A DNA stretch of 64,000 nt from Noviherbaspirillum_A sp047237965 (GTDB lineage Bacteria > Pseudomonadota > Gammaproteobacteria > Burkholderiales > Burkholderiaceae_D), in the NCBI RefSeq assembly GCF_047237965.1, contig NZ_JBDFLX010000001.1, positions 3,162,001 to 3,226,000 on the forward strand. The letters run 5' to 3'. Both the position numbers and the translations under genes were made by a program. Below are positions 8,779-17,319 of the stretch, piece by piece (position 1 is the stretch's first letter; the number at the start of each line of letters is the position of its first letter). The notes beneath the pieces are model-generated. The model was not told the origin of the DNA. It made no database searches and saw only the letters and a list, made by a program, of their open reading frames with translations.

Positions 8779-9366
8779 TTATTTGCGTGACACGTAGTTA
8801 TTGCCTTCCAGGTAGAACCGCAGCGGTCGTGCCGCCCACTCGCCGGCATAGTCGACGCCGATCCTGGGCCGCTTCACCACCGCAACCGCCTCGCCTGCCG
8901 GCCGCGGCAGCACATGCAGCGTCGGGCTGCAGAAGTCGTGGCTGTTCAGGCGCCGGTCTATGCCCATGGCCTTGCACAGCAGACCCGGCCCGCTGGTCTT
9001 GCCGTGCAGGTTGCGCACCGGCTCCAGCGCCCGCAGCAGCACCGCGGTGCCCTGCCCTTCGGCCTCGGTGACGATGTTGAGGCAGTGATGCATGCCGTAG
9101 ATCAGGTAGACATAGGCATGGCCCGGCGGGCCGAACATTACCTGTGTGCGCGGCGTGACGCCCTTGCTGGAATGCGCGGCCAGGTCGCCCACGCCCAGGT
9201 AGGCTTCGGTTTCGACGATCCTGCCGACGCGTTCGACGCCGTCGACCCGGTGCACCAGCAGGCAGCCCAGCAGGTCGCGGGCCACCAGCTCGGTGTCGCG
9301 ATCGAAAAAAGCCCGTGGCAGCCACGGCGTTCCGGCTGGCGAAGCAGCGCTTGCGTGTTCAGACAT
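8779..9366 (-). CDS. DNA-3-methyladenine glycosylase (AAG/MPG family)
   Basis: A 195-residue DNA glycosylase of the mammalian AAG type, which removes alkylated or deaminated purines to start base-excision repair. The family signature ETEAYLG is present, with PRTQVMFGPPGHAYVYLIYG and the C-terminal RPLRFYLEGNNYVSRK. The ATG at 9366 is chosen because family similarity starts a few residues later. The longer frame from 9414 adds residues that look non-coding. It is a single gene, divergent from the TonB receptor. Confidence 0.93.
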   Translation of the reverse strand: MSEHASAASPAGTPWLPRAFFDRDTELVARDLLGCLLVHRVDGVERVGRIVETEAYLGVGDLAAHSSKGVTPRTQVMFGPPGHAYVYLIYGMHHCLNIVTEAEGQGTAVLLRALEPVRNLHGKTSGPGLLCKAMGIDRRLNSHDFCSPTLHVLPRPAGEAVAVVKRPRIGVDYAGEWAARPLRFYLEGNNYVSRK

Positions 9367-9511
9367 CCGGTGATGCTGCCATAGAATGCGCAGCCCGGAT
9401 TTGCACGCACGCATCCAGTGTTGTTAGTTCATGCACCAAAAGTTTGCGTGCCCGCCCTGCGCAGTTAGAATGTCTGACCGCAAAAAATTGCCCACCTGCC
9501 AATCTCGAGCC

Positions 9512-11647
9512 ATGCCTATCAGTCCGCGTCCCACCACCATTTTCCTGGCCATCCTGTCGTTGTGCGCAGCAGCGGCCGGCGTGCCGGCACAGGCGCAGAC
9601 CAGCACGGCGACATCTTCCGATCCCACCCTGGGCGAGATCGTGGTCAGCGGCAGCCGCAGCGAGCAGCGGCGCTTCGATGTGCCCGGCGCGATCGATGCG
9701 GTGGAGGTCGATCCCATGCGGCTCGGTTCGCCGCTGGTCAATCTGTCAGAACTGATGTCGGCCGTGCCGGGCACGCAGGTGCGCAACCGGGAAAACTATG
9801 CGCAGGACCTGCAGCTGTCGGTGCGCGGCTTCGGAACCCGTTCCACCTTTGGCGTGCGCGGCGTGCGCATCCTGATCGACGGCATCCCGGCCACCATGCC
9901 GGATGGCCAGGGCCAGGCTTCGTCCATCAGCCTGACCTCGGCCAAGCGCATCGAACTGCTGCGCGGACCGCTGGCCCAGCTCTACGGCAATGCCGCCGGC
10001 GGCGTGCTGCAGGTGTTCACCCAGGATCCGCCGGTGTCGTCCACGCCGAAATTCGGCGTCGCCGCCGGCATCGGCTCGGACAACCAGCGCCATCTCGACC
10101 TGTCGGTCGGCGGCGGCAGCGAGACGCTGGGCGCGCTGCTCGACGTGTCGCGCTTCACCACCGATGGCTACCGCGACCATAGCGCCGCGGAGCGGACCCA
10201 GGTCAATGCCAAGGTGGTGGCGCGGCCGTCTTCCTCCACCCGCATCACCGGCGTGTTCAACAGCTTCGACCAGCCGCTGTCGCAGGACCCGCTGGGGCTG
10301 ACCCGGTCCGCCTTCGGCAGCAATCCGCGCCAGGTGATTCCGGCTGCGATCCAGTTCAATACCCGCAAGACGATAGACCAGCAGCAGGCCGGCATCGTGG
10401 TCGAGCATGACCTGTCGCCGAGCGACCGCATCAATGCGCGCGTCTACGCCGGCCGGCGCGACGTGTTCCAGACCCTGTCGATGGCCGGCAATCAAAGCAA
10501 CGCGCAGACCGGCTTCACCACTTCGGCCGGCGGCGTGGTCGACCTCGACCGCAGCTTTGGCGGCGTCGGCCTGAACTGGGTGCACAAGACCCGCCTCAAC
10601 GACATGCCCCTGCAATGGACGCTGGGCGTGGAAGCCGACCGGTTGAAGGAAACCCGCAAGGGCTTCGTCAACAATGCCGGCACGCCTGGCGCACTGCGCC
10701 GCAACGAGGACGACACCGCGCGCAACCTGGACTACTTCGGCCAGATCGAATGGGCGTTTTCGCCGCAATGGCAGGCGCAGGCCGGCGTGCGGGTCAGCGA
10801 AGTGAAATTCTCGGTCAGCGACAAGTACACCGGCGATGGCCGCAATGACAGCGGCGACGTCACCTATCGCAACACCAGCCCTGTGCTGGGCCTGGTGTGG
10901 CATGCCAATGACAATGTCAATTTTTACGGCAACCTCGGCACCGGCTTCGAGACGCCGACCCTGGCCGAAAGCGCCTACCGCGCAGGCACCGCCACCGGCC
11001 CCAACTTCCAGTTGAAGCCTTCCAAGAGCAACCAGGCCGAGATCGGCATGAAGTCGCGCAGCGGCCGTCACACCCTGGACCTGGCGCTGTTCGCCACCCG
11101 CAGCCGCGATGAAATCGTGCCCGAGTCGGTGTCGGGCGGCCGCACCGTGTTCCAGAATGCAGACCGGGTCGAGAGGCGCGGCATCGAAGTCGGCTGGAAG
11201 GCCGACTGGGAGCAAGTCACCACCCGCCTGGCCTATACCCTGCTGGACGCCCGCTTCGACAGCGACTTCACCAGCACCACCGCCGCCGGCGCCAGGCAGA
11301 ACGTGGCCTCCGGCAACCGCCTGCCCGGCGTGCCGCGCCATGCGCTGTATGCGCAGGCCGAAACCCGCGTCGCCGAAGCCACCACCCTGGCGGTTGAAAT
11401 GCGCGCCGAGAGCAAGACCTGGGTCAATGACATCAACTCGGAAGCCGCGCCCGGCTATACCGCCTTCAACCTGCGCCTGGGCAAGGAGTTCCGCACCGCC
11501 GCCGCCCGTTTCTACCTGTTCGGCCGCGTCGACAACCTGTTCGATCGACAGTATGCCGGCTCGGTCATCGTCAATGACGGCAACGGTCGCTTCTACGAGC
11601 CGGCGCCCGGCCGCCGCCTGTTCGTCGGCCTGCGCAGCCAGTTCTGA
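9512..11647 (+). CDS. TonB-dependent outer-membrane receptor
   Basis: A 711-residue outer-membrane active transporter. A signal peptide (residues 1-29, ending VPAQAQ) is followed by a plug domain with a candidate TonB box region (GEIVVSGSRSE) and LSELMSAVPGTQVRN. The 22-strand barrel ends in the expected aromatic C-terminus (LFVGLRSQF). Ligand is not evident; siderophores and other metal chelates are the usual cargo. The next gene starts 1 nt inside its stop codon (TGATG), so it is co-translated with a TauE-type permease. The ATG at 9512 fits the signal peptide; upstream in-frame ATGs would bury it. Confidence 0.93.
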   Translation: MPISPRPTTIFLAILSLCAAAAGVPAQAQTSTATSSDPTLGEIVVSGSRSEQRRFDVPGAIDAVEVDPMRLGSPLVNLSELMSAVPGTQVRNRENYAQDLQLSVRGFGTRSTFGVRGVRILIDGIPATMPDGQGQASSISLTSAKRIELLRGPLAQLYGNAAGGVLQVFTQDPPVSSTPKFGVAAGIGSDNQRHLDLSVGGGSETLGALLDVSRFTTDGYRDHSAAERTQVNAKVVARPSSSTRITGVFNSFDQPLSQDPLGLTRSAFGSNPRQVIPAAIQFNTRKTIDQQQAGIVVEHDLSPSDRINARVYAGRRDVFQTLSMAGNQSNAQTGFTTSAGGVVDLDRSFGGVGLNWVHKTRLNDMPLQWTLGVEADRLKETRKGFVNNAGTPGALRRNEDDTARNLDYFGQIEWAFSPQWQAQAGVRVSEVKFSVSDKYTGDGRNDSGDVTYRNTSPVLGLVWHANDNVNFYGNLGTGFETPTLAESAYRAGTATGPNFQLKPSKSNQAEIGMKSRSGRHTLDLALFATRSRDEIVPESVSGGRTVFQNADRVERRGIEVGWKADWEQVTTRLAYTLLDARFDSDFTSTTAAGARQNVASGNRLPGVPRHALYAQAETRVAEATTLAVEMRAESKTWVNDINSEAAPGYTAFNLRLGKEFRTAAARFYLFGRVDNLFDRQYAGSVIVNDGNGRFYEPAPGRRLFVGLRSQF

Positions 11648-12441
11648 TGGCCTGGTTCGCGGTTTACCTGGGTGCCGGCGCGCTGGTGGGCGTGCTGGCA
11701 GGCCTCCTCGGCATCGGCGGCGGCATGACGCTGGTGCCGGTGCTGGCGGCCATCTTCACCCTGCAGGGCTATGCGCCCGACCATATCGTGCATCTGGCGC
11801 TGGGTACGGCGATGGCGTCCATCGTCTTCACCTCCGCTTCCAGCGTGCGCGAGCACTGGCGTCTTGGCGGCATCGACACCTCGATCTTCAAGCGCATGGC
11901 GCCCGGCATGGTCACCGGCAGCCTGCTGTCGACGCTCGCCGCCGGCTGGATTTCCCAGCGCCACCTGGCGCTGGCCTTCGCCGTGATCGTCTATGCCGGC
12001 GCCACCCAGATGCTGCTCAACCGCAAGCCGGCCGCGCACCGGCCGCTGCCGGGACCGCTGCCGCTGTTCCTCGCCGGCCTGGCCATCGGCACCATCTGCG
12101 GCCTGGTATCGGCCGGCGGCGCCTTCCTCAACGTGCCTTTCATGCTCTGGTGCGGCGTGCCGCTGCGCACCGCGATCGGCACCGCAGCGCTGCTGGGCAT
12201 CCCGGTGGCCATGGTGGGCACGCTGGGCTACCTGGCATCGGGCTGGGGCATCGCCCAGCTGCCGCCGTGGTCGATGGGCTTCATCTTCCTGCCGGCGCTG
12301 GCCGGGCTGGTCAGCGGCAGCGTGCTGACCGCGCCGTTCGGCGCCCGCATGACGCACCGGCTGCCGGTGCTGGCCCTGAAACGAATTTTCGCCCTGCTGC
12401 TCTATGTGCTGGCAACCAAGATGCTGCTGACCTACTGGTAA
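11647..12441 (+). CDS. TauE/SafE (TSUP) family transporter
   Basis: A 264-residue inner-membrane protein with about eight hydrophobic helices in two repeats, each containing a Gly-rich GxGGG/GGAFLNVPF motif (GLLGIGGGMTLVP and SAGGAFLNVPF). This is the TSUP family, whose members move sulfonates, sulfite or organic anions. Its start codon overlaps the stop of the TonB receptor, which suggests the two act on the same nutrient, one per membrane. The substrate cannot be assigned. Confidence 0.88.
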   Translation: MAWFAVYLGAGALVGVLAGLLGIGGGMTLVPVLAAIFTLQGYAPDHIVHLALGTAMASIVFTSASSVREHWRLGGIDTSIFKRMAPGMVTGSLLSTLAAGWISQRHLALAFAVIVYAGATQMLLNRKPAAHRPLPGPLPLFLAGLAIGTICGLVSAGGAFLNVPFMLWCGVPLRTAIGTAALLGIPVAMVGTLGYLASGWGIAQLPPWSMGFIFLPALAGLVSGSVLTAPFGARMTHRLPVLALKRIFALLLYVLATKMLLTYW

Positions 12442-12483
12442 CCACGGCAGGCCGCGGCCGACTCCAACCACTGACATGGAACG

Positions 12484-13836
12484 ATGATGATTCCCACCCT
12501 GGCTGAACTGCGCACCGCGCTCGATGAAGGACGCGCCACCTCGCTGCAACTGACCGATGCCGCGCTGGCGCACATCGCCGACCCGGCCGGCGAAGGCGTG
12601 CGGGTGTTTACCAAGGTGTATTCGGCGCAGGCGCGCGCCGCGGCCCAGGCTTCGGACCTGCTGCGCGGCGCCGGACTGGCCCACTCGCCGATCGACGGCC
12701 TGCCGATCTCGGTCAAGGACCTGTTCGACGTCACCGGCGACACCACGCTGGCCGGCTCGGTGGCGCTGCAGGGCGCGCCGGCCGCGACGGAACACGCGGT
12801 CATCGTGCAGCGCCTGCTGGCGGCTGGCGCAGTGATCGTCGGCCGCACCAACATGACCGAATTCGCCTATTCTGGCCTGGGTCTGAACCCGCATTACGGC
12901 ACGCCGCGCAACCCGTGGGACCGGGCCACCGGCCGCATTCCCGGCGGCTCCTCGTCCGGCGCGGCGGTGTCGGTGACGGACCAGATGGCCGTGGCCGCCA
13001 TCGGCACCGACACCGGCGGCTCGGTGCGCATCCCGGCCGCGCTGTGCGGCCTGACCGGCTTCAAGCCAACCGCGCGCCGGGTGCCGCTGACCGGCGCATT
13101 GCCGCTGGCAACCCGGCTCGACTCGATTGGCCCGATCGCCGCCAGCGTCGCCTGCTGCGCGCAGCTCGATGCGATCCTGGCCGGCCACGCCCAGCCCTTG
13201 CCCAAGCCGGCGCGGCTGGCCGGCATGCGCCTGGCCGTGCCCACCAACATCGTCCAGGACGGCATGGACAGCCATGTCGCAGCCTCGTTCCGGGCCACGC
13301 TGTCGCGCCTGTCGGCGGCCGGCGCCGTGCTGGAAGAAATCGTCGTGCCGGAGTTCGATGAACTGGCATCGATCAATGCCACCGGCGGCCTGAGCTCGGC
13401 CGAAGCCTGGACCTGGCATCGCGCACTGATCGAACGCGCTGGCGACCACTACGATCCGCGGGTGTTGTCGCGTATCCGCCGCGGCCAGAGCATGACGGCG
13501 TCCGACCTGCTGGAACTGCTGGATGCGCGCCTGCGCTGGATCGCTTCGCTGGAAGAGCGTATTGCCGGCTACGACGCGCTGCTGATGCCGACTGTGCCGA
13601 TCATCGCACCTACGCTTGCCGAATTGACCGAGGATGAGGCCTATTACCGGACCAATGCGCTCATCCTGCGCAATCCGACCTTCATCAACTTCCTGGACGG
13701 CTGCGCGCTGTCGTTGCCCTGCCAGGAAGCCGCGACGGCGCCGGTGGGCTTGATGCTGGCGGCTGCGGGGGGACGCGACCGGGATGTGCTGGCGCTGGGG
13801 ATGGCAATCGAGAATTGCCTGCGGGGCGGCTTTTAA
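12484..13836 (+). CDS. Amidase (amidase-signature family)
   Basis: A 450-residue amidase-signature hydrolase. The Ser-cisSer-Lys triad is visible: Lys78 in ISVKDLF, the cis-Ser within GGSSSGA (154-160), and the nucleophile Ser180 in GTDTGGS. These enzymes cleave carboxylic amides; GatA lies in the same family, but no gatB/gatC is nearby and the C-terminus is short, so a catabolic amidase is more likely. It starts 42 nt after the TauE-type gene and may belong to that operon. A double ATG begins the frame. Confidence 0.9.
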   Translation: MMIPTLAELRTALDEGRATSLQLTDAALAHIADPAGEGVRVFTKVYSAQARAAAQASDLLRGAGLAHSPIDGLPISVKDLFDVTGDTTLAGSVALQGAPAATEHAVIVQRLLAAGAVIVGRTNMTEFAYSGLGLNPHYGTPRNPWDRATGRIPGGSSSGAAVSVTDQMAVAAIGTDTGGSVRIPAALCGLTGFKPTARRVPLTGALPLATRLDSIGPIAASVACCAQLDAILAGHAQPLPKPARLAGMRLAVPTNIVQDGMDSHVAASFRATLSRLSAAGAVLEEIVVPEFDELASINATGGLSSAEAWTWHRALIERAGDHYDPRVLSRIRRGQSMTASDLLELLDARLRWIASLEERIAGYDALLMPTVPIIAPTLAELTEDEAYYRTNALILRNPTFINFLDGCALSLPCQEAATAPVGLMLAAAGGRDRDVLALGMAIENCLRGGF

Positions 13837-13992
13837 CGCCTGTCGTGTATCTCCGAAGGGGTACTGGCAACTCACGGGCTCCCTGCGCGCGGAGGCCATG
13901 GCAGGCGTCGGGTGACTCCCGTCTCTGGAAAACACCGCGGCGGCCTTGTTTCTTGCTCGAAAGCAAGCCAGGCAATGACAAGCGCTCTTTCC

Positions 13993-15876
13993 TCAGGAAG
14001 TGAGATTCCCGCCCGCTGACGATAAAACCCGGCCCAGGGTGGAAACCAGACTGGCAGCAGATTCCCTGCGCGCGACGAAATTGTCCACCGCTTTCAAATA
14101 CCTGGCGAATTCAGGATCGTTTTGCGCATCCAGTTCTTCGTCCAAATCGCTCGTCGGGTCATCGGAAAACTGTTTGTAATTTTCCCTGATGTACCTGGCA
14201 AGCTCCAGGGCGATCGTCTCGTTTCGCTCGTTTCCTTTTCCGGACTGTTCCAAGACGAATTGAAAGAGAACGAACACGTCCCTGAGACTGGGCTTTCCTG
14301 CTTTTAATGCTTCGGCAACGAAGTCTGAAACAGTAACAGGGTCTTTTTTGGGGCGACGTTCCAGAGGGTGAACCCAAGGCGTGTTTGTCGGCTCGTCAGC
14401 AGGAAGGTCTTGCGGGAGGCGTTCAAGAAGCTTCTTTGTGATATCAAGGCTATTTTGGATTGCTTTCGTCAATACATACAAGGCATATTTTCTATTTGGT
14501 GTGCTCAATTTGATTGGATTGCTCTTTTCAATTAATAATTCAGCAATTTCCGGATTCCGTTTTTTTATTGCAACCAGCAACGCCGTTTTTCCAAAATCAT
14601 CCTCGTGAGACAAGTCAACTCCGGCGTTGATCAGCAACCGTGCGGCTTCGATGTGACCATTATTAATGGCATACATGAGTGGCGAAGTCTTCTTTTTATC
14701 CACAGAGAGCACGCCTGGTGGATTATTCACAGGCAATAAAAAACTTTCAAATAATGTATAGATAATGTCAGATTTTTCGTTTTTCGCCACTCGAGAGAGA
14801 AGAAATTGCCATTCTCTTTGCATTTCTATTTTTTTAAACTTGTCTCCCAAGCAGGAATAGATAAGCGCGGAAGCAATTGCAGAGTTTTCTTCTCCCATCG
14901 TTTTCTTAAGAATCTTGACGATTTGTCCATATTTATTTTTTAAAACATTTTTAATCTTGTCTGAAAATTCTCCCTGAATTTTTGCCTTTTCGAGAATGTA
15001 ATTTATTACTAAATCTTGTTGATAATCAATGGCATGTGACAGTGTCTCCCAGTCTATGGCCATCGTTTTTTCATGCTTTTGAATGGAATTATCGATCAAA
15101 AGACAAGCGATTTCCTGCTGCCCTGTTGCGATGGCGTGCCATAGAGGCGTGTGGCATTGTTCATTTCTTTGAGAGAGGCTGGCGCCAGCCTCGATAAGAC
15201 AACGGCTTATAGCTGGTTTATTCTCGCTCAGGGAAAGGAAAAGTAATTTATTTTTGGTGAATTCATCCAAATTCTCTAATAGAGCCTTGTCGCTCAACCT
15301 TGGTAAAGTCAAGAACCTCGAGATCAAAACAGTATTTCCTTCGTTTACGGCTTTTTTTAAAGCGCTGGAAAATATGTTGTTTATCCCATAAAGAACTGGC
15401 GAGGCGAGCGCCTGTTCAATTGTATTTCTGTAGCTGGAATTTTCCAGGATTTTATCGAAAGCTTTTTGAAACCCAGTTTTGTCGGTGTGTTGAAAAATAC
15501 CGTCAATCAATTCGATATTTTTCGTTTTGAAGGCAATTGCCAATGGGGTCGCTCTTTTTCCGTTACCCGAAACAATTGCGGATGCGCCATGTTCAAGCAG
15601 GAAAAGTGCACATTGGTTCGCCTTGAAATAAGCCGCTAATTCAAGCAGAGCCTGCATGAACGTCTCGATGAGTTTCGGTCTGGATGCTGCCGTCGGTGAA
15701 ATAAAGAGGGATGATGTCGGTTTCGTGCCGCACTGATCGAGAAGGCTATTCGTCTGGTCTGCAGGTCTTTCCGATAAGGCAGGTCTGCTCTTTCCTGCCA
15801 ATTTACTTGGACCATGATCATGGGTTGCCGGCGTGGCGCTTCCCCGTTTTATAGACTCACACGATTGGACGGACAT
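13993..15876 (-). CDS. Ankyrin-repeat protein, 627 aa, AT-rich
   Basis: A large soluble protein with scattered ankyrin repeats: TPLAIAFKTKNIELIDGIFQ (near residue 115), TPLWHAIATGQQEIACLLID (near 245), and a clear tandem pair near 400-460 (SPLMYAINNGHIEAARLLIN, TALLVAIKKRNPEIAELLIE). The N-terminal 70 residues are Ser/Thr/Pro-rich and unstructured, without a Sec signal. The DNA is far richer in A and T than all its neighbours and uses AAA/TTT codons freely, so it was probably acquired. Ankyrin proteins mediate protein-protein contacts. A host-directed effector or a phage/defence role are both possible, but nothing here decides it. Confidence 0.8.
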   Translation of the reverse strand: MSVQSCESIKRGSATPATHDHGPSKLAGKSRPALSERPADQTNSLLDQCGTKPTSSLFISPTAASRPKLIETFMQALLELAAYFKANQCALFLLEHGASAIVSGNGKRATPLAIAFKTKNIELIDGIFQHTDKTGFQKAFDKILENSSYRNTIEQALASPVLYGINNIFSSALKKAVNEGNTVLISRFLTLPRLSDKALLENLDEFTKNKLLFLSLSENKPAISRCLIEAGASLSQRNEQCHTPLWHAIATGQQEIACLLIDNSIQKHEKTMAIDWETLSHAIDYQQDLVINYILEKAKIQGEFSDKIKNVLKNKYGQIVKILKKTMGEENSAIASALIYSCLGDKFKKIEMQREWQFLLSRVAKNEKSDIIYTLFESFLLPVNNPPGVLSVDKKKTSPLMYAINNGHIEAARLLINAGVDLSHEDDFGKTALLVAIKKRNPEIAELLIEKSNPIKLSTPNRKYALYVLTKAIQNSLDITKKLLERLPQDLPADEPTNTPWVHPLERRPKKDPVTVSDFVAEALKAGKPSLRDVFVLFQFVLEQSGKGNERNETIALELARYIRENYKQFSDDPTSDLDEELDAQNDPEFARYLKAVDNFVARRESAASLVSTLGRVLSSAGGNLTS

Positions 15877-16218
15877 GTTTTTTGGAAAGATAGGATGTAG
15901 CCGCTTGGAAGGAAAACTTCAATTGTTTGCCCCGATGGACTGGTCGCTTGTCGAAGACTGCTATTTGCAGGGAACAAATTCGCCGTAGCGTCAGATGGGT
16001 AATGAACAGGGCGACAGGGTTCCAGCCAGCGGCGCAGTAGGGGCCGAGACTAATGGGACTATCGTGCGATGCTGTTGTGATGCATCGCCATGATGCCGAG
16101 TGCCATCAGGAGGATCCATGCCGGCATTGTTGCCGTCTTCCATGGCAATCATCGCTTTGCTGCATGGTCTTCGCGCCAATGGCGTGCCACGGATGCTGGG
16201 GCGAATGTGAGCGTCAAT
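15877..16218. other. Intergenic region
   Basis: About 340 bp between the ankyrin gene and the terminator of the next leftward gene. I see no gene, RNA or repeat. It should hold the promoter of the ankyrin gene, but I cannot point to one. Confidence 0.35.
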
Positions 16219-16250
16219 GAAAAAAGCCGCCGTGTGAACGGCGGCTTTTC
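16219..16250 (-). terminator. Rho-independent terminator
   Basis: A 10-bp perfect stem, AAAAGCCGCC (16222-16231) pairing with GGCGGCTTTT (16240-16249), with an 8-nt loop. On the minus strand it is followed by a run of T, so it ends the transcript of the small secreted protein at 16270-16569. Confidence 0.85.
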
Positions 16251-16269
16251 CGCAATGCGAATCGGGTGC

Positions 16270-16569
16270 TTACTTCATTGCCTTGGCATCGGCCTTGGCG
16301 TGGTCATATTGCGCCTTGGCGTCGGCCTTGGCTTTTTTCGCCGCGGCATCCGCGTCCTTCTTGCAAGCGCGCTCATCGGCGCCGCTCAGCTTCTTGCAGG
16401 CTTCCTTGGCAGCCTTCTCATCGCCCTCGGCTTTTTCCTTGGCGGCCTTGTAGTCGCCCTCTGCCATTTCCTTGTGCGCTTTCGCATCCTGCTTGGCGGC
16501 GTCGGCGGCAAAGGCCGGTGCAGTTGCAGCAAAAAGGCAGGCGGTCAGCAGGGTCAGTAACTTGTTCAT
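16270..16569 (-). CDS. Small secreted Ala/Lys-rich protein, 99 aa
   Basis: A signal peptide (residues 1-21, cleavage after APAFA) precedes a highly charged helical region built from short Ala-Lys-Asp-Ala units (for example AAKEKAEGDEKAAKEA and KKAKADAKA). Two Cys residues could form a disulfide in the periplasm. The pattern resembles small periplasmic stress-response proteins of Burkholderiales, but I cannot name the family. An AAGGAGAG site sits just before the ATG. A strong terminator follows. Confidence 0.8.
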   Translation of the reverse strand: MNKLLTLLTACLFAATAPAFAADAAKQDAKAHKEMAEGDYKAAKEKAEGDEKAAKEACKKLSGADERACKKDADAAAKKAKADAKAQYDHAKADAKAMK

Positions 16570-16685
16570 GGGGCTCTCCTTGGGTTTTGATAATGGGAAC
16601 AGACAGCTTAACTGTCGAGCGACAATCCATCGGTACGCTGAGTCACACAGTTATACCGATTGCCTGTCCGTTCCCGTCAAGCCAA

Positions 16686-16853
16686 TCAGCCGCCGTGGTA
16701 AATGTTGAGCTGACCATTGGGATCGATCACCGAATTACGGTTGTCGACGCCACTGGCGCCCATGCCTGCGCCCGATCGGCCGGAGGAGTTCATGCCCATG
16801 CTGGAGCAGCCGGTCATTACCATGACGAGTAGAACCGCAGCAATTTTTTTCAT
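16686..16853 (-). CDS. Small lipoprotein, 55 aa
   Basis: A 55-residue lipoprotein precursor: MKKIAAVLLVMVMTGC ends in a lipobox with Cys16, followed by a short Ser/Gly/Met-rich tail. The ATG at 16853 follows GGAGAAAGAAG. The frame upstream of it is not credible as coding. Function unknown. Confidence 0.75.
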   Translation of the reverse strand: MKKIAAVLLVMVMTGCSSMGMNSSGRSGAGMGASGVDNRNSVIDPNGQLNIYHGG

Positions 16854-16988
16854 CTTCTTTCTCCAAGTAATGCGTTGAATAACGCGGTAGTGGATGGACA
16901 AGAAGTCAAACGCGCGGTTCCGGGTGTCGCAGCGCAGCATGCGTGCCGTCAAACGCTTGCAGGGTGTCTGTCAGACACCCTGAAACGT

Positions 16989-17165
16989 TCACTTCCCGAG
17001 ATGCTTACCGACCGCGTCGGCCGACGTGCCGACCGCCTTGACGGCGTCTCTCAACTGCTCTGCGCTGACGCCGAATTTCTTGCTCCAGTATTGCAGCTCC
17101 CATTCCTCGTTGACGTTGACGCGTGAGCGATCCTGTGGGCCGCGGTCATTCAGATTGTCTGCCAT
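16989..17165 (-). CDS. DUF3606 protein, 58 aa
   Basis: A 58-residue protein beginning MADNLNDRGPQDRSRVNVNE with the core EEWELQYWSKKFGVSAEQLR. This matches the short DUF3606 family, which is common in proteobacteria and often near stress genes. The end is DAVKAVGTSADAVGKHLGK. A GGAGGCATC site precedes the ATG. Function unknown; a small DNA- or protein-binding helix bundle is plausible. Confidence 0.85.
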   Translation of the reverse strand: MADNLNDRGPQDRSRVNVNEEWELQYWSKKFGVSAEQLRDAVKAVGTSADAVGKHLGK

Positions 17166-17319
17166 GATGCCTCCATGTCGTGATTAAAAAGACAAGTTCA
17201 TGGTAGCAATGCGCCTGCACGATACCAAGGAAAGGCCGCCTCTTAATGCACCCTTCTTGAGCATGATCACCGGAAGAAGCGCATGGACGCTGCCGGCAGG
17301 CCCTCGGCGGCCTGGCCTC

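Noticed and set aside
9746..11341. Minus-strand frame opposite the TonB receptor
   Set aside because: Antisense shadow of a confidently identified gene.
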